Below, piece by piece: positions 32,441 through 41,446 of a stretch of DNA of 64,000 bases. The position numbers were made by a program, and so were the translations under genes. The stretch spans positions 1-64,000 of the forward strand of contig JAFVIC010000015.1 of assembly GCA_017477935.1 (NCBI GenBank). Direction: 5' to 3'. Origin of the DNA: Akkermansia sp. (GTDB taxonomy: Bacteria > Verrucomicrobiota > Verrucomicrobiia > Verrucomicrobiales > Akkermansiaceae). Each line of letters begins with the position of its first letter. Within the stretch, counting starts at the first letter, position 1. A model generated the notes under the pieces. It ran no database searches, was not told the DNA's origin, and saw nothing but the letters and a program-made list of their open reading frames with translations.

Positions 32441-34570
32441 TTATTTCTGCTGCTGACGGGCCTTGTAGTTGGCGTGCAGGGTGGCATCGTGAGCGGTGTT
32501 CTCCTTCACCTTCTGCTGAGCGAGGCGGGCCTTGTTGGAGATGTCGGGGTCGTCATCTGCGCGAAGTTTTTCGAGCCAGGTTGTCACCCATTCGTGCTCA
32601 GTCATGCTGGAGAGGTTGGAAATCAGGCGCTCCTTCTGCTTGAAGCAGGCGTCCATTTCGGCGCGGGCTTCGGAGCCTTCTTCCGTATCGGCATAACCCG
32701 AGGTGTCGACATTGATCTTGTCGTACACCAGCTCGATGAGTTTGTTGGCCTCAGCAAGCTCGCGCGGGCGGTTTTGGGACACCACACCTGAAATCATGAA
32801 CTCCACGGCACGCATCATGTCAGCGGCCTTGCGGGCAGCGGCCTTTTCTTCGCCGGCTTCATCTACCATCTGCTGAGCCTTGGCTTTGAGTTCGAGCAGG
32901 TAGGGAATGATGTCGTCGCTGTAATAGTTGGCGAAGAAGGCGCTGGAATCGTGCCACTTGTCGGCGGATTCACAGGCGCTCTTGTAGAACTCGAGAGCCT
33001 TGGGCGAGCAGGAGCGGCCAAGCGGGGCCTGCATGTTCTTGCGGTATTGCTCGGGCAGGGAGTCGAAAATCTGATCACCGAGTTTCTGGCGTTGTTCAAC
33101 GCTTTCTTCCATGGTGATGATGTTGTTCAGGCAGACCACGAGGGAATCTGCCAAGGCGCCTTCGAGGTCGTCGCTCTTAAGCAGCCCGATGATGTCGGGG
33201 ATGTCTTTTTCGGAGACGCGCAGGCCCATGCTTTCCCAGATGTAGGAGAGCACCTGACCCTTCTTGGGCCATTTGGGTTTCTGCGATACGCTGTCGGCGA
33301 GCTTGCGGAACTTGCTGTTAATGCCCTTGTTGTTCGATACGGCTATGCGCTGTACGAGGGCGCGGAACAGGTCTGCATCCATCTTGCTGGCATTTTTGTC
33401 GAGCGTGCTGAAGATGAGGTTGTCGATGGAGGGGTCCATCTCAGAGGCAATGCCGAGCAGCAGGCAGGCGAGCTGGGCTGTCTGTTTGGGGCGGGCACCA
33501 TAGAGTGGGCGGCCGTTCTCGTCCTTGGCATTGGGATTGACCACCATGTCGAGCAGGCACTCGGCGTCTTCTTTGCTGCACTTGACGTCCACGCCCTTGG
33601 CCTGGGCATCAGCGTAGGTTTCAATTTGCAGCTTGTTGATTTCGGCAGCACGCTGGAGAATGGCGTTGGTGGCGTCCACTCGGGCTTTGATGACAGCCTG
33701 TTCTGCATTTGATTTGCTGACGTAGGCGAAACAGCCGGCGGCGATGGCTACCAGCGCACCGATGCCGATGAAGAAACCCGGTGTCTTATGGAAGGGTTTT
33801 TTCTCGGCCATGGTCTGGAGCTGCTGCAGGTAGGCATCTCGGGCGCTCAGGCGCTCTTCCTCGGCGTCACCTTCGCTTGCGGGAGCCGGGGCAGCCTGGG
33901 GGGCAGCTTTCTTCTTGGCTGCTGCAGGCTTGGCAGCGGCGGGTTTCAGGCCGGCAGCGGGTTTTTTTGCCTTGGGGGCTGTAACTGCGGGAACCGGGGT
34001 GACTGCAATGGCGGGCTCGGGGGTCGGTTCATCGGCCGGTTCGGGTGCTGCTGCGGCGGCGGCTGCGGCTTCTGCTTGCTGCTGGGCTTCGTAGGCGGCC
34101 ATCTGGCGGTTGTACTCCTCCATCTGGCGGTTGTATTCCTCCATCTGGCGCTCGTACTCGGCCTGAGCTGCGGCTTCGGCAGCTGCTGCTTCTTCGTCGG
34201 CAGAGGGAACGGCGGTTTCCGGCTCGGGTGTCGGCTCAGGGGCAGGCTCGGGTGCCGGCTCCGGTTCAGGGGTCGGCTCAACCAGAACAGTCGGGGTTTC
34301 CTCTACCACGGGTGCAGGCGTGGGTTCGGGAGCCGGTGCAGGTGTGGGTGCTGCGGTGGTCGGAGCTGCCACTGCGACCTCAGGCTCCGGTTCCGGAGCA
34401 GGCGTGGGTTTGGGGGCGATGGCTTTGCCATCGGCACCCTTGAGCGCGGGGCGCTTGGTCGGAGCGGCGCCGGCGTTGAGTTTCACTCGGGCGGCGGGAG
34501 CGGCGGCAACAGCCAGTTTGGGGCGTGCGCCCGCGGCCGGTGCATTGACTTTGAGTTTAGGTGCTGCCAT
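32441..34570 (-). CDS. Large Pro/Ala/Glu-rich single-pass membrane protein of unknown function
   Basis: 709 residues. Residues 1-235 are low complexity: a basic Ala/Pro start, PEPTPEPEPAPEPAPEPTPE-type repeats, then EYERQMEEYNRQMEEYNRQM coiled-coil repeats and Lys/Ala/Pro runs. One membrane helix follows MAEKKPFHKTPGFFIGIGAL (VAIAAGCFAYV, about residues 265-285). The C-terminal 420 residues are helical, without recognised motifs, and contain a duplicated Asp/Asn-rich pattern. The layout (cytosolic disordered arm, one helix, large helical domain) suggests a scaffold. It has its own promoter and terminator. I do not recognise a family. Confidence 0.7.
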   Translation of the reverse strand: MAAPKLKVNAPAAGARPKLAVAAAPAARVKLNAGAAPTKRPALKGADGKAIAPKPTPAPEPEPEVAVAAPTTAAPTPAPAPEPTPAPVVEETPTVLVEPTPEPEPAPEPAPEPTPEPETAVPSADEEAAAAEAAAQAEYERQMEEYNRQMEEYNRQMAAYEAQQQAEAAAAAAAAPEPADEPTPEPAIAVTPVPAVTAPKAKKPAAGLKPAAAKPAAAKKKAAPQAAPAPASEGDAEEERLSARDAYLQQLQTMAEKKPFHKTPGFFIGIGALVAIAAGCFAYVSKSNAEQAVIKARVDATNAILQRAAEINKLQIETYADAQAKGVDVKCSKEDAECLLDMVVNPNAKDENGRPLYGARPKQTAQLACLLLGIASEMDPSIDNLIFSTLDKNASKMDADLFRALVQRIAVSNNKGINSKFRKLADSVSQKPKWPKKGQVLSYIWESMGLRVSEKDIPDIIGLLKSDDLEGALADSLVVCLNNIITMEESVEQRQKLGDQIFDSLPEQYRKNMQAPLGRSCSPKALEFYKSACESADKWHDSSAFFANYYSDDIIPYLLELKAKAQQMVDEAGEEKAAARKAADMMRAVEFMISGVVSQNRPRELAEANKLIELVYDKINVDTSGYADTEEGSEARAEMDACFKQKERLISNLSSMTEHEWVTTWLEKLRADDDPDISNKARLAQQKVKENTAHDATLHANYKARQQQK

Positions 34571-34614
34571 AAATAGTAAGTATGAGGTGTGAAAATGGTA
34601 AAACTACTGGCGAT

Positions 34615-34643
34615 ATTCTACTTTATTTTGTGCGCGATTGCAA
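34615..34643 (-). promoter_or_regulatory. Promoter of the Pro/Ala-rich membrane protein gene
   Basis: Minus strand TTGCAA (34638-34643), 17 bp, TAGAAT (34615-34620). The predicted leader is about 38 nt. Confidence 0.65.
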
Positions 34644-34663
34644 CCACGGAATGCGGTTTATCG

Positions 34664-35704
34664 TTAATTTTCGTTGATTTCGTGTGATTTCTCAGGCGCG
34701 GTGACCCACAGTCGCATGGCTACAAGCCCGCTGATACACAGCAACGGTACCATATAACAACCGGCAGACAGCGCTCTGAAATCAGCTGTTTGCTCCCCGG
34801 CTGCACCGCTCGCTACCAGCTCCCATATCGGGTACAGACTGCAGAACAACAGTAGCAGCCCCACCGTTCGCTGCATCCATGCGCTGCGCAGCACAACCGG
34901 CCGCAGTGTCAGGCTCAGCAGCAGTACCCCGAGCAGCAGCAGCGCATTCTCCGCAGTGTTATCGTGCAGATCAGCGGAGTCGATGACGTAGGGGCCGATG
35001 GTGGAGGAAAAGCCGATGCCGTATAGCGCAATGGCCATGGCCGCGACAGTCATGTAGAATTGCTGCGGGCAGAGGTTCACGGGGCGCCACACGAGCAGTA
35101 CTGCCCAGGGCAGCAGCAGGGTGAGGCTGAAATAGCTGATGGGCTGAGCCCGGCACCAGAACTGCCCGCACACCAGCGCAAGACCGGCTACCAGCACGGC
35201 GATGGGCAGTGCGGCGCGCTCCCGCAGCTTCAGCGCCAGTATGCGGCACAATATCATGCAGCCACCCCCGATTTGCAGTACAAGCCGGTAGTGCTCAATG
35301 TCGAAAAAGGTGGTTTCACTGAGTCCGGGGCCGTAGGCTCCGGGGGCTCCGACCGACCAGGGGAAGACATTTGCCAGGGCGGTGATACAGGCTGCCAGGG
35401 TGACCCAGCCGCACCACAGCCCGGTATCGGCCAGGCGGCTGAGGGGGCCACGCGGGGCCCAACCTGCGCCGCAGAGCGGCAGCAGTGCCCGCCAGAATTC
35501 AGCCCCCATACCCAGGGCTACGGCACTCACCCCGGCGGCGAAGATTCCGGCCGGCAGCACATTGTAGAGTTGCCACAGGGGGATACTGCCCAGCACCCGC
35601 GCGTTGCCCATCAGGGCTGCGGTGTTCTGCACATGCTGGTTGGCCATGGTGATAAGCAGCAGAAACAGGACGAGCAGGGGGAGGAAAAGTCGCTTGCGGT
35701 TCAT
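34664..35704 (-). CDS. Polytopic membrane protein, last gene of the ActC/cytochrome c operon
   Basis: 346 residues with about nine membrane helices, starting MNRKRLFLPLLVLFLLLITM. The start overlaps the stop of the cytochrome c gene by 4 nt, so translation is coupled. The position after ActC- and ActE-like genes matches that of the quinol:electron-acceptor oxidoreductase (alternative complex III) subunit ActF, and a His in the helix FFDIEHYRLVLQIGGG could be functional. I see no sequence signature that proves ActF; it could be a lineage-specific partner. The tail KSHEINEN is polar. Confidence 0.6.
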   Translation of the reverse strand: MNRKRLFLPLLVLFLLLITMANQHVQNTAALMGNARVLGSIPLWQLYNVLPAGIFAAGVSAVALGMGAEFWRALLPLCGAGWAPRGPLSRLADTGLWCGWVTLAACITALANVFPWSVGAPGAYGPGLSETTFFDIEHYRLVLQIGGGCMILCRILALKLRERAALPIAVLVAGLALVCGQFWCRAQPISYFSLTLLLPWAVLLVWRPVNLCPQQFYMTVAAMAIALYGIGFSSTIGPYVIDSADLHDNTAENALLLLGVLLLSLTLRPVVLRSAWMQRTVGLLLLFCSLYPIWELVASGAAGEQTADFRALSAGCYMVPLLCISGLVAMRLWVTAPEKSHEINEN

Positions 35705-36150
35705 GGTTGTTGTTGGTGGTGCAGGGTGGTGATAATGTAGTCTGTCAGGGCGGCGCGGTCAGGCGTGCGCAGTCGGTGGCGGTGGGCGGGCATGGCTCCG
35801 CGGCCGTCATCGATGATAAGACGCAGTTCCCCGGCGGAGCGTTCGCTTGTTTGAAGGTCCCCGACAGCGGGCATGCCGGGGTAGTGGCTCACATAGCTGT
35901 GGCCATTGCCGTTGTTGCCGTGGCAGTGGGCGCAATGGGCGGTATAGAGCTCGGCTGCCGGGGCTGAGGGCGTGGCGGGCTCTCCCCCGAACGGCACGGT
36001 GCCTGCAGGGTGTGCTCGCCCGGCATAGGGGGAGGGCGCAAGGTGGGTATCTGCTATCAGCAGGGGGGGCTGCCCGCTGCGGTCAAACTGTGTGCGCCAC
36101 AGGGCAAGTGCGAGCCCGAGACCCACGAGACTGTACATCACATACTTCAT
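35701..36150 (-). CDS. Monoheme cytochrome c, ActE-like
   Basis: 149 residues from ATG 36150 (MKYVMYSLVGLGLALALWRT), which overlaps the NrfD gene stop by 4 nt. A signal-anchor helix is followed by a class I cytochrome c: heme-binding CAHCH (residues 73-77) in LYTAHCAHCHGNNGNG, and the Met ligand in DDGRGAMPAHRHRL (Met120), then PDRAALTDYIITTL. This layout matches the ActE subunit of alternative complex III, which passes electrons from the quinol-oxidising core to a terminal oxidase. The longer reading frame upstream is non-coding in character. Confidence 0.85.
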   Translation of the reverse strand: MKYVMYSLVGLGLALALWRTQFDRSGQPPLLIADTHLAPSPYAGRAHPAGTVPFGGEPATPSAPAAELYTAHCAHCHGNNGNGHSYVSHYPGMPAVGDLQTSERSAGELRLIIDDGRGAMPAHRHRLRTPDRAALTDYIITTLHHQQQP

Positions 36151-37481
36151 GCGCGGCGGTGATAGTGGTAGAGAAAATGGATGAAGGTAGCGGCCCCGCC
36201 ACCCAGCAGGGCACAGACGAGCAGCGGTGGCCACCAGAACCCCCAGCCGTGCGGGCGTGAGCCGAGTGCCCCGGCGGTGTCGGCCCATTGTGTAAGCAGT
36301 GCCCAGAGCCCGCAGAGCAGGGCTCCGCCCGTGGCCCCGACCGCTGCCCACCGTTCAGGCCGTGTGGGGCAGGGGGATTGGGCGCAGGTGTAGGGGTCGA
36401 GCTTCTCACCCGGCATGCGGGCCGATATACCCAGGTAGAGCGCGAGGAAAAGGCCTGCACCGCCGAGCAGCATGGCGACATCTACCCCCGTAGGGCTGTA
36501 GCTGCCACCGGTCAGCGCAATCGAACGCCCCACAACGATATGCAGACGCTCCAGCCACATGCCGAGCAGCACCCCTGCGCTGATGATGGTTACCGCCAAC
36601 CGGTTACAGCGCAGGCGCGGCCACAGGTAAAGTGCCGGCAACCCCACGTTGAGCACCGTCAGTACGGCATAGTCGCTCCCCCAGTGTGACGGGGTTCGCA
36701 GCAGCTCCAGTGCATAGAGCAGCCCCATGGCACAGCCTAAACCGAGTGTCAGTTGTGAGAGCTTGTCCAGCAGCTGACAGTCGGCTCCGCGGCACAGGGC
36801 AATGAGCTGCACGGCCGCCAATCCCGACAACAGCGCTCCACCCACGAAGTAGGGGGGGATAATCGGCTCGAACCACCGTTGAGTGAGCGCAAAATCACAC
36901 CCCACTACGCTGTGAACCGTGACCACCAACGGCGTGAGCAGCGCGGCCATGAGCACACAGCAGCGCCCCCATATTGGGCGCATGTCCGTCGGGCCGTGCT
37001 CGCCCCACATGCCCATCAACCAGAACCCCACGGAAAGTAACAGGTAGCTGCTGATGGCTGCGCAATCCCACACCAGCGCAGAACCCAGGTTCGGCCATAC
37101 CCCGCCGGCCATGGGTAGCGGGGCCATCTGCCACAGCATCCAGGCGCGCCCTACATGCACCAGCGGGTACACCGCAGCCGTGCACACGGCACAGAGTGTC
37201 AGCAGTTCCGCATGTCGGGCTATCTGTCTGCGCCAGCTCTTGCCGGTCACCAGCAGTACGGCTGATATCAGCGTGCCGGCGTGCCCCAGCCCAATCCAGA
37301 AAACAAAGTTCACGATATCCCAGCCCCAGGGTACGGAGTTGTTCACCCCCAGCACCCCCACTCCTTCAGTGGCAATACGCCACGCGCTCCAGCCCAGCCC
37401 CCACAGTGCCACTGCGGCACACAGCAGGCTTGCCGTGGTAAGCCTGCGGCGGTTGGGGCAGTCTACAGCAGAATCCGCCAT
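36147..37481 (-). CDS. NrfD/ActC-like quinol-oxidoreductase membrane subunit
   Basis: 444 residues, ten membrane helices. The ActC signature is visible: NNSVPWGWDIVNFVFWIGLG followed by HAGTLISAVLLVTGKSWRRQ, ARHAELLTLCAVCTAAVYPL with HVGRAW, and TPLVVTVHSVVGCDFALT, which lines the quinone site in NrfD/PsrC-type proteins. It would oxidise menaquinol and pass electrons on. The usual Fe-S/molybdopterin-like ActB and pentaheme ActA genes are not in this operon; a kinase-like gene lies 5 nt upstream instead. Cytochrome c and another membrane protein follow with overlaps. Confidence 0.85.
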   Translation of the reverse strand: MADSAVDCPNRRRLTTASLLCAAVALWGLGWSAWRIATEGVGVLGVNNSVPWGWDIVNFVFWIGLGHAGTLISAVLLVTGKSWRRQIARHAELLTLCAVCTAAVYPLVHVGRAWMLWQMAPLPMAGGVWPNLGSALVWDCAAISSYLLLSVGFWLMGMWGEHGPTDMRPIWGRCCVLMAALLTPLVVTVHSVVGCDFALTQRWFEPIIPPYFVGGALLSGLAAVQLIALCRGADCQLLDKLSQLTLGLGCAMGLLYALELLRTPSHWGSDYAVLTVLNVGLPALYLWPRLRCNRLAVTIISAGVLLGMWLERLHIVVGRSIALTGGSYSPTGVDVAMLLGGAGLFLALYLGISARMPGEKLDPYTCAQSPCPTRPERWAAVGATGGALLCGLWALLTQWADTAGALGSRPHGWGFWWPPLLVCALLGGGAATFIHFLYHYHRRA

Positions 37482-37486
37482 CAGGG

Positions 37487-40288
37487 TCAGGAGAAGGTGA
37501 TTTTGCTGAGCAGGAAATTGCCTGCCATCTTGCCTACCTTCATGGCTCCGGCTTCAGCATCAAACCGGGTGGTGCAGATGGTACAGAGCAAGGGGTCGGC
37601 TTCATTGAGGGTGATGAGGTATTCCCCTCTCTGTATCAGCGAATCTCCATTGCTCAGTTTACGGATTTTAACCGGTTCAGCATTTTTAATCAGGGTACAG
37701 GGAGTACTGGCGGCGGTTTCCGAGGCGTGTACCTTTACGTTGGTGAGCGTGGCTCCGGTACTGCACAGGCACAGGATGATACCCCCGAAAATTCCCTTTT
37801 CCCAATATACGTGCAAGGGCGGGGTATGCGGAATGTGGGCCCGCCAGATATGGGGTGAAGCCGTGAGCTGAGCCAGGCGGTTGTCGGGCGACCATAGCTC
37901 CAGGCGCACGGCGTTGGCGCGGTCGAGCTGATATTCTGACAGGTCGAGTTCGAGGCTCTGCCCTGCTTCAATCTTGCTGTCGAGGTGGAACTCCCGCTGG
38001 GTGGCGCCGCGTTGGATGAGACGCAGGCTGAGGTACTGCAAGGGGGTGTCACCGGTGTTGAAGATTTTAATGCCGGGGGCGGAGAGCGAGGTGATGGTAT
38101 GTTTGGTGAGTTCCGCCTCGCTCATGGTGTCAACGTACTCAGAGTTGAACGCTTTGATAAAGCCGGCGAACCGGGGCTTTTGCAGGTAGAGCCTGCAGGG
38201 CAGCGTGTTGGTGGCCGGTTGGCATGAGGGGCCGAATTGCATGCACAGCTGCAGGGCTTCTTGCAGTTGTTGCGACAAATTGCTGTTCTGACAGCGTTTG
38301 CAGGCCTCCCACAGAAAATCCGAGCCAACGGTCTGTGTTGCGGCTTGGGTGAGCAGTTGCTCAGCCTCAACCCGAATCCGGGGGGAGTTGTCGCGCGCCA
38401 GCAGCAGCCCCAGCAGCGCGGCTGCGTATGGCATGCTCTGTTGCATTTCCGCTCGCAGGCCGTTGATGAGTTCGGCCGGGGCTTTTTCCTTTTCTCCGGC
38501 CTGCCGGAGCCATTGAGTGGATTTGAGCTGATATTTGTCGGCGGGGTCTGTATCGAGATATTCTCGCATGGCCTCAGCTGCGGAAATCGGCGGCGGTATT
38601 CGCCCGTGGCTTGCTGCCAGCTGAGCGTCCCAGCGGAATTCCATGCCGGTGCCCATCAGCCCCAGGGCTCGCAGGCGCAGGCGGCAGTCTTCGCTCATAT
38701 CGGGCAGCGAAATGGCTGATTCCCGAGCCCAGCGTATGGCATAGGCGTCCGCTTTGTTGATGTTGACATCGCAGCCAAACCCATCGGCATAGGCGCAGGC
38801 CAGCAGGCAGTAGGCGGCAGCACATCCGCGGCTTTCCAGTTCGCGAGCCAGGCGTATGAATTGCTCGGAATCGATAGGCGCACCGGTACCATCGCGGTAG
38901 CAAAGTGCCAGTTGTACCGTGCAGTCGTTGCAGCCGGCCTCGTGTCCTTGCTGATATACCTGCACGGCTTCGAACGGTCGGTGCTGCAGCATGAGCTCAC
39001 GGCCTTTGATGTACCAATCCGCATCCACGGTTATGGTCAGGGGCTGCGGGGGGCGGGTGGTCGGGAAGAACGGCTTGCTTTCAACCGAGGGGCTGCCATC
39101 ACTTGCCGATGGTTGTGCTGTGGGCGGGACGGGTGGAATGAAGGGTGCCGGCGGAACAGGCGGAGCCGGCGGAATGGATGGTGCCGGCGGAACGGACGGA
39201 GCCGGAGGAACAGACGGAGCCGACGGAATGGCGGGCAGGGGCTCAGCGGCAGCGTTAGGCTGTGAGGTTGGTATGACCGCGCCGGTTCTGCGGGCGGGGA
39301 GCTGCACGGCCTTGATGCCGACGGGTATAATCGGGGGCGTGTTGAGGGCAGGTGCCGGTTGGGCGGGTTGCTGCTCGGCCGGTGTTACCGGTACGGGGGC
39401 ACCGCCGAGGGCTTCGAGCCACTCGGCCGCGCTCTGCCAGCGGTCTGTCGCCCGCAGGGCATACCCTTTGTCGATACCCGAAAGCAGCTCGTCGGAGAAA
39501 CGCCCCTGCAAATCGCTGCGCCCCTGCAAGGGGGGCGTCGATTCGGGATCGAGCATGCGCTGAATGGTATCTTCAGGGTTGCGGCCGGTTATCAGGTAGT
39601 GGCAGGTGGCTGCCAGGGCGTAGATATCACTGCGAACCTCGGCGCACTTTTTGCCGCTGAGTTGCTCGGGCGCCCGGTAGGCCGTGGTGGTGATTTTGCT
39701 GCCTATGCGGGGAGCTCCGGCGCCCTCTTGCGCGGGTGCAAAGTCAGTGAGCACGGGGGTACCCTCGGGGGTGATGTGTATACTCTCAGGGCTCAGGTTG
39801 CAGTAGAGCATACGGTTGCTGTGCAGGTAGTCCAGGGCACTGAGCAGCTGCCGGAGCAGGGACAGCAGTCGGGGCTCGGTGAGTTGCCCCGGCGTGGGGA
39901 ACTCCCGGCTCAGTTCCTGCCCGGGTATGAGCGGCATCACATAATATGCTGTGCCCAGGGCGCTGAAGCTGTCAGTCACCGGCGCGAGGCAGGGGTGTTT
40001 GAGCTGCATGAGCTGCGCAGCCTCGCTGCGGAATGCCTCCAGCGTTTCATCGAACCTCTGTCCCGCTGTACCGGGGCCAACCTGCAGGTTACTTGCGTTT
40101 CGTTGGGCAATCGCGGACGGCAGGTGCTCTTTAATCAACACGTCACGCCCGGTGCTGCTGTCCTTCGCCCGGTAGGTGATGGCGTGTTTTCCCTGTTTGT
40201 ACGTGCTGTCAATACAGTAATGTTTCAACATGGTTCCCGGGGGCAGGGATTTGCCGCCGGTTTGTTGGTTGAAGTGCAGTCTGGCCAT
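37487..40288 (-). CDS. Ser/Thr protein kinase-like protein with inactive catalytic loop, Pro-rich linker and Sel1-like repeats
   Basis: 933 residues. The kinase-like domain covers about residues 18-290: ATP lysine in VLIKEHLP (Lys53), and TDFAPA in place of DFG (Asp182 kept), but the catalytic HRDxKxxN loop reads YCNLSPES (162-169), so His, Arg, Asp, Lys and Asn are all replaced, and the glycine loop reads YKQGKHAIT. This predicts a pseudokinase. A 60-residue linker of PSVPPAP/PSIPPAP repeats follows (DNA 39120-39240), then Sel1/TPR-like helices (LMLQHRPFEAVQVYQQGHEA; LACAYADGFGCDVNINKADA) and a C-terminal beta-rich part. It is first in the operon with the ActC/cytochrome c genes. Confidence 0.8.
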   Translation of the reverse strand: MARLHFNQQTGGKSLPPGTMLKHYCIDSTYKQGKHAITYRAKDSSTGRDVLIKEHLPSAIAQRNASNLQVGPGTAGQRFDETLEAFRSEAAQLMQLKHPCLAPVTDSFSALGTAYYVMPLIPGQELSREFPTPGQLTEPRLLSLLRQLLSALDYLHSNRMLYCNLSPESIHITPEGTPVLTDFAPAQEGAGAPRIGSKITTTAYRAPEQLSGKKCAEVRSDIYALAATCHYLITGRNPEDTIQRMLDPESTPPLQGRSDLQGRFSDELLSGIDKGYALRATDRWQSAAEWLEALGGAPVPVTPAEQQPAQPAPALNTPPIIPVGIKAVQLPARRTGAVIPTSQPNAAAEPLPAIPSAPSVPPAPSVPPAPSIPPAPPVPPAPFIPPVPPTAQPSASDGSPSVESKPFFPTTRPPQPLTITVDADWYIKGRELMLQHRPFEAVQVYQQGHEAGCNDCTVQLALCYRDGTGAPIDSEQFIRLARELESRGCAAAYCLLACAYADGFGCDVNINKADAYAIRWARESAISLPDMSEDCRLRLRALGLMGTGMEFRWDAQLAASHGRIPPPISAAEAMREYLDTDPADKYQLKSTQWLRQAGEKEKAPAELINGLRAEMQQSMPYAAALLGLLLARDNSPRIRVEAEQLLTQAATQTVGSDFLWEACKRCQNSNLSQQLQEALQLCMQFGPSCQPATNTLPCRLYLQKPRFAGFIKAFNSEYVDTMSEAELTKHTITSLSAPGIKIFNTGDTPLQYLSLRLIQRGATQREFHLDSKIEAGQSLELDLSEYQLDRANAVRLELWSPDNRLAQLTASPHIWRAHIPHTPPLHVYWEKGIFGGIILCLCSTGATLTNVKVHASETAASTPCTLIKNAEPVKIRKLSNGDSLIQRGEYLITLNEADPLLCTICTTRFDAEAGAMKVGKMAGNFLLSKITFS

Positions 40289-40322
40289 GGTTCCGTGTCA
40301 GCGTCAGAGTTCTTTCCGCAGA

Positions 40323-40351
40323 ACTCTAGCATATTCTTTGCCTTGTGGCAA
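40323..40351 (-). promoter_or_regulatory. Promoter of the pseudokinase/ActC operon
   Basis: Minus strand TTGCCA (40346-40351), 17 bp, TAGAGT (40323-40328). The leader is about 28 nt. Confidence 0.65.
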
Positions 40352-40439
40352 GTGAATTTTAAACCCTCCCGGGGCAAATGGTAGTTATAGATTCAAAATG
40401 CGTTTCGCCCCGTAAACCAACATCTGCCGGAATTCACTC

Positions 40440-40468
40440 TTGACCTTCGTGCCACGGGATGGTAGATT
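40440..40468 (+). promoter_or_regulatory. Promoter of the 40478 gene
   Basis: TTGACC (40440-40445), 17 bp, TAGATT (40463-40468); the ATG is ten bases after the last base of the -10. A leader of 2-3 nt is predicted. Confidence 0.6.
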
Positions 40469-40477
40469 GTCAGGGTA

Positions 40478-41446
40478 ATGACGAATATGCGCGACAAAAT
40501 GAGGTGGCCTGAGGCTGAGTGGGATGTCTCGGGAGCGTTTGCGAAAGATGCCGTGCTGATGCATTTTCATGATTTCTGTCGGGCTCAGCTGGGGTATGCG
40601 CCCTTTGCTGTTGTGCATGGTTCACCGCTGTTCCGCTGGAACTGCGGGCGTGTGCTGAGCATGTTGCAGCGCAGTGAAACGGAAATCAACACGGCCGCCG
40701 CCGGTTATGTGAAGCGAGGTATCCCTGTGGACCTCACGTTCACCAATCCCCTGTTGCGTGAAGAAGATATGAAGAACGTGCTCGGCAATCGCCTGCTGAG
40801 TTTCTTCGCCGCTCAGTCCACGCCCCGCGTGCGCCATGCCGTCATCATCGGCTCCGAACCGCTCTACGCCCACGTGAAGACGAATTACCCGCAGCTCGGA
40901 ACGGTGTCTTCCATTCTGCGTATTACCTGCGATGGCGGCAAGGGGAAGCTCGATTCCTACCTGCGCCTGGCGGAGCGCTACGACAAGGTGATGATTCACC
41001 CGGATGATGTGGTGAATTGGGATTTGCTGGAAAAGCTGGAGGATAAGGGGCGCTATGAACTTATATTGAACGAATATTGTATGCGCAACTGCCCCATGCG
41101 TGCCTATCATTACACCACGATGGCCGAGCAGGCATACGATATAGATGGTTACGATACCTCCAAGTTCTACAAGGCGCTTGAGCGCAATGGCTGCAGTAAC
41201 CTGCCCGCCATGCTCACCGACCCGCGCGTAGGGGTGGCGGCGCTCAGCACACCTGAAATTGACCGATTGTATGATATGGGGTTCCGTAAGTTCAAGCTGC
41301 AGGGGCGTGCCTACCCGAATGCCCTGCCGCTCATCAATGACCTGCTGCGCTTTATGCTGCCTGCTGCCGGCAGCGCCGACCCGCTGTGGCTGAACCTGTC
41401 CACTGCCTTCCTTGAAAGTTTCACCCCGCTCACGACTGAGGCATGA
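40478..41446 (+). CDS. Conserved hypothetical protein, possible U32-like TIM-barrel, first of a paralog pair
   Basis: 322 residues, no signal peptide. Visible pattern: an aromatic N-terminus, VHGSPLFRWNCGRVLS, FTNPLLREEDM, VVNWDLLEKLEDKGRYELIL and NEYCMRNCPMRAYHY. The last is a Cys/His cluster reminiscent of the Cys-rich motif of peptidase U32-like proteins, some of which hold an Fe-S cluster. The end RKFKLQGRAYPNALPLINDL resembles the last strand and helix of a barrel. The gene 41443-42432 overlaps by 4 nt (ATGA) and encodes a diverged paralog. The family is not established; the U32 comparison is weak. Confidence 0.5.
   Translation: MTNMRDKMRWPEAEWDVSGAFAKDAVLMHFHDFCRAQLGYAPFAVVHGSPLFRWNCGRVLSMLQRSETEINTAAAGYVKRGIPVDLTFTNPLLREEDMKNVLGNRLLSFFAAQSTPRVRHAVIIGSEPLYAHVKTNYPQLGTVSSILRITCDGGKGKLDSYLRLAERYDKVMIHPDDVVNWDLLEKLEDKGRYELILNEYCMRNCPMRAYHYTTMAEQAYDIDGYDTSKFYKALERNGCSNLPAMLTDPRVGVAALSTPEIDRLYDMGFRKFKLQGRAYPNALPLINDLLRFMLPAAGSADPLWLNLSTAFLESFTPLTTEA

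Noticed and set aside
39120..39240. Tandem repeats near 39.1-39.2 kb as a mobile or regulatory repeat
   Set aside because: They encode the PSVPPAP-type linker of the pseudokinase in frame, so they are simple protein repeats.
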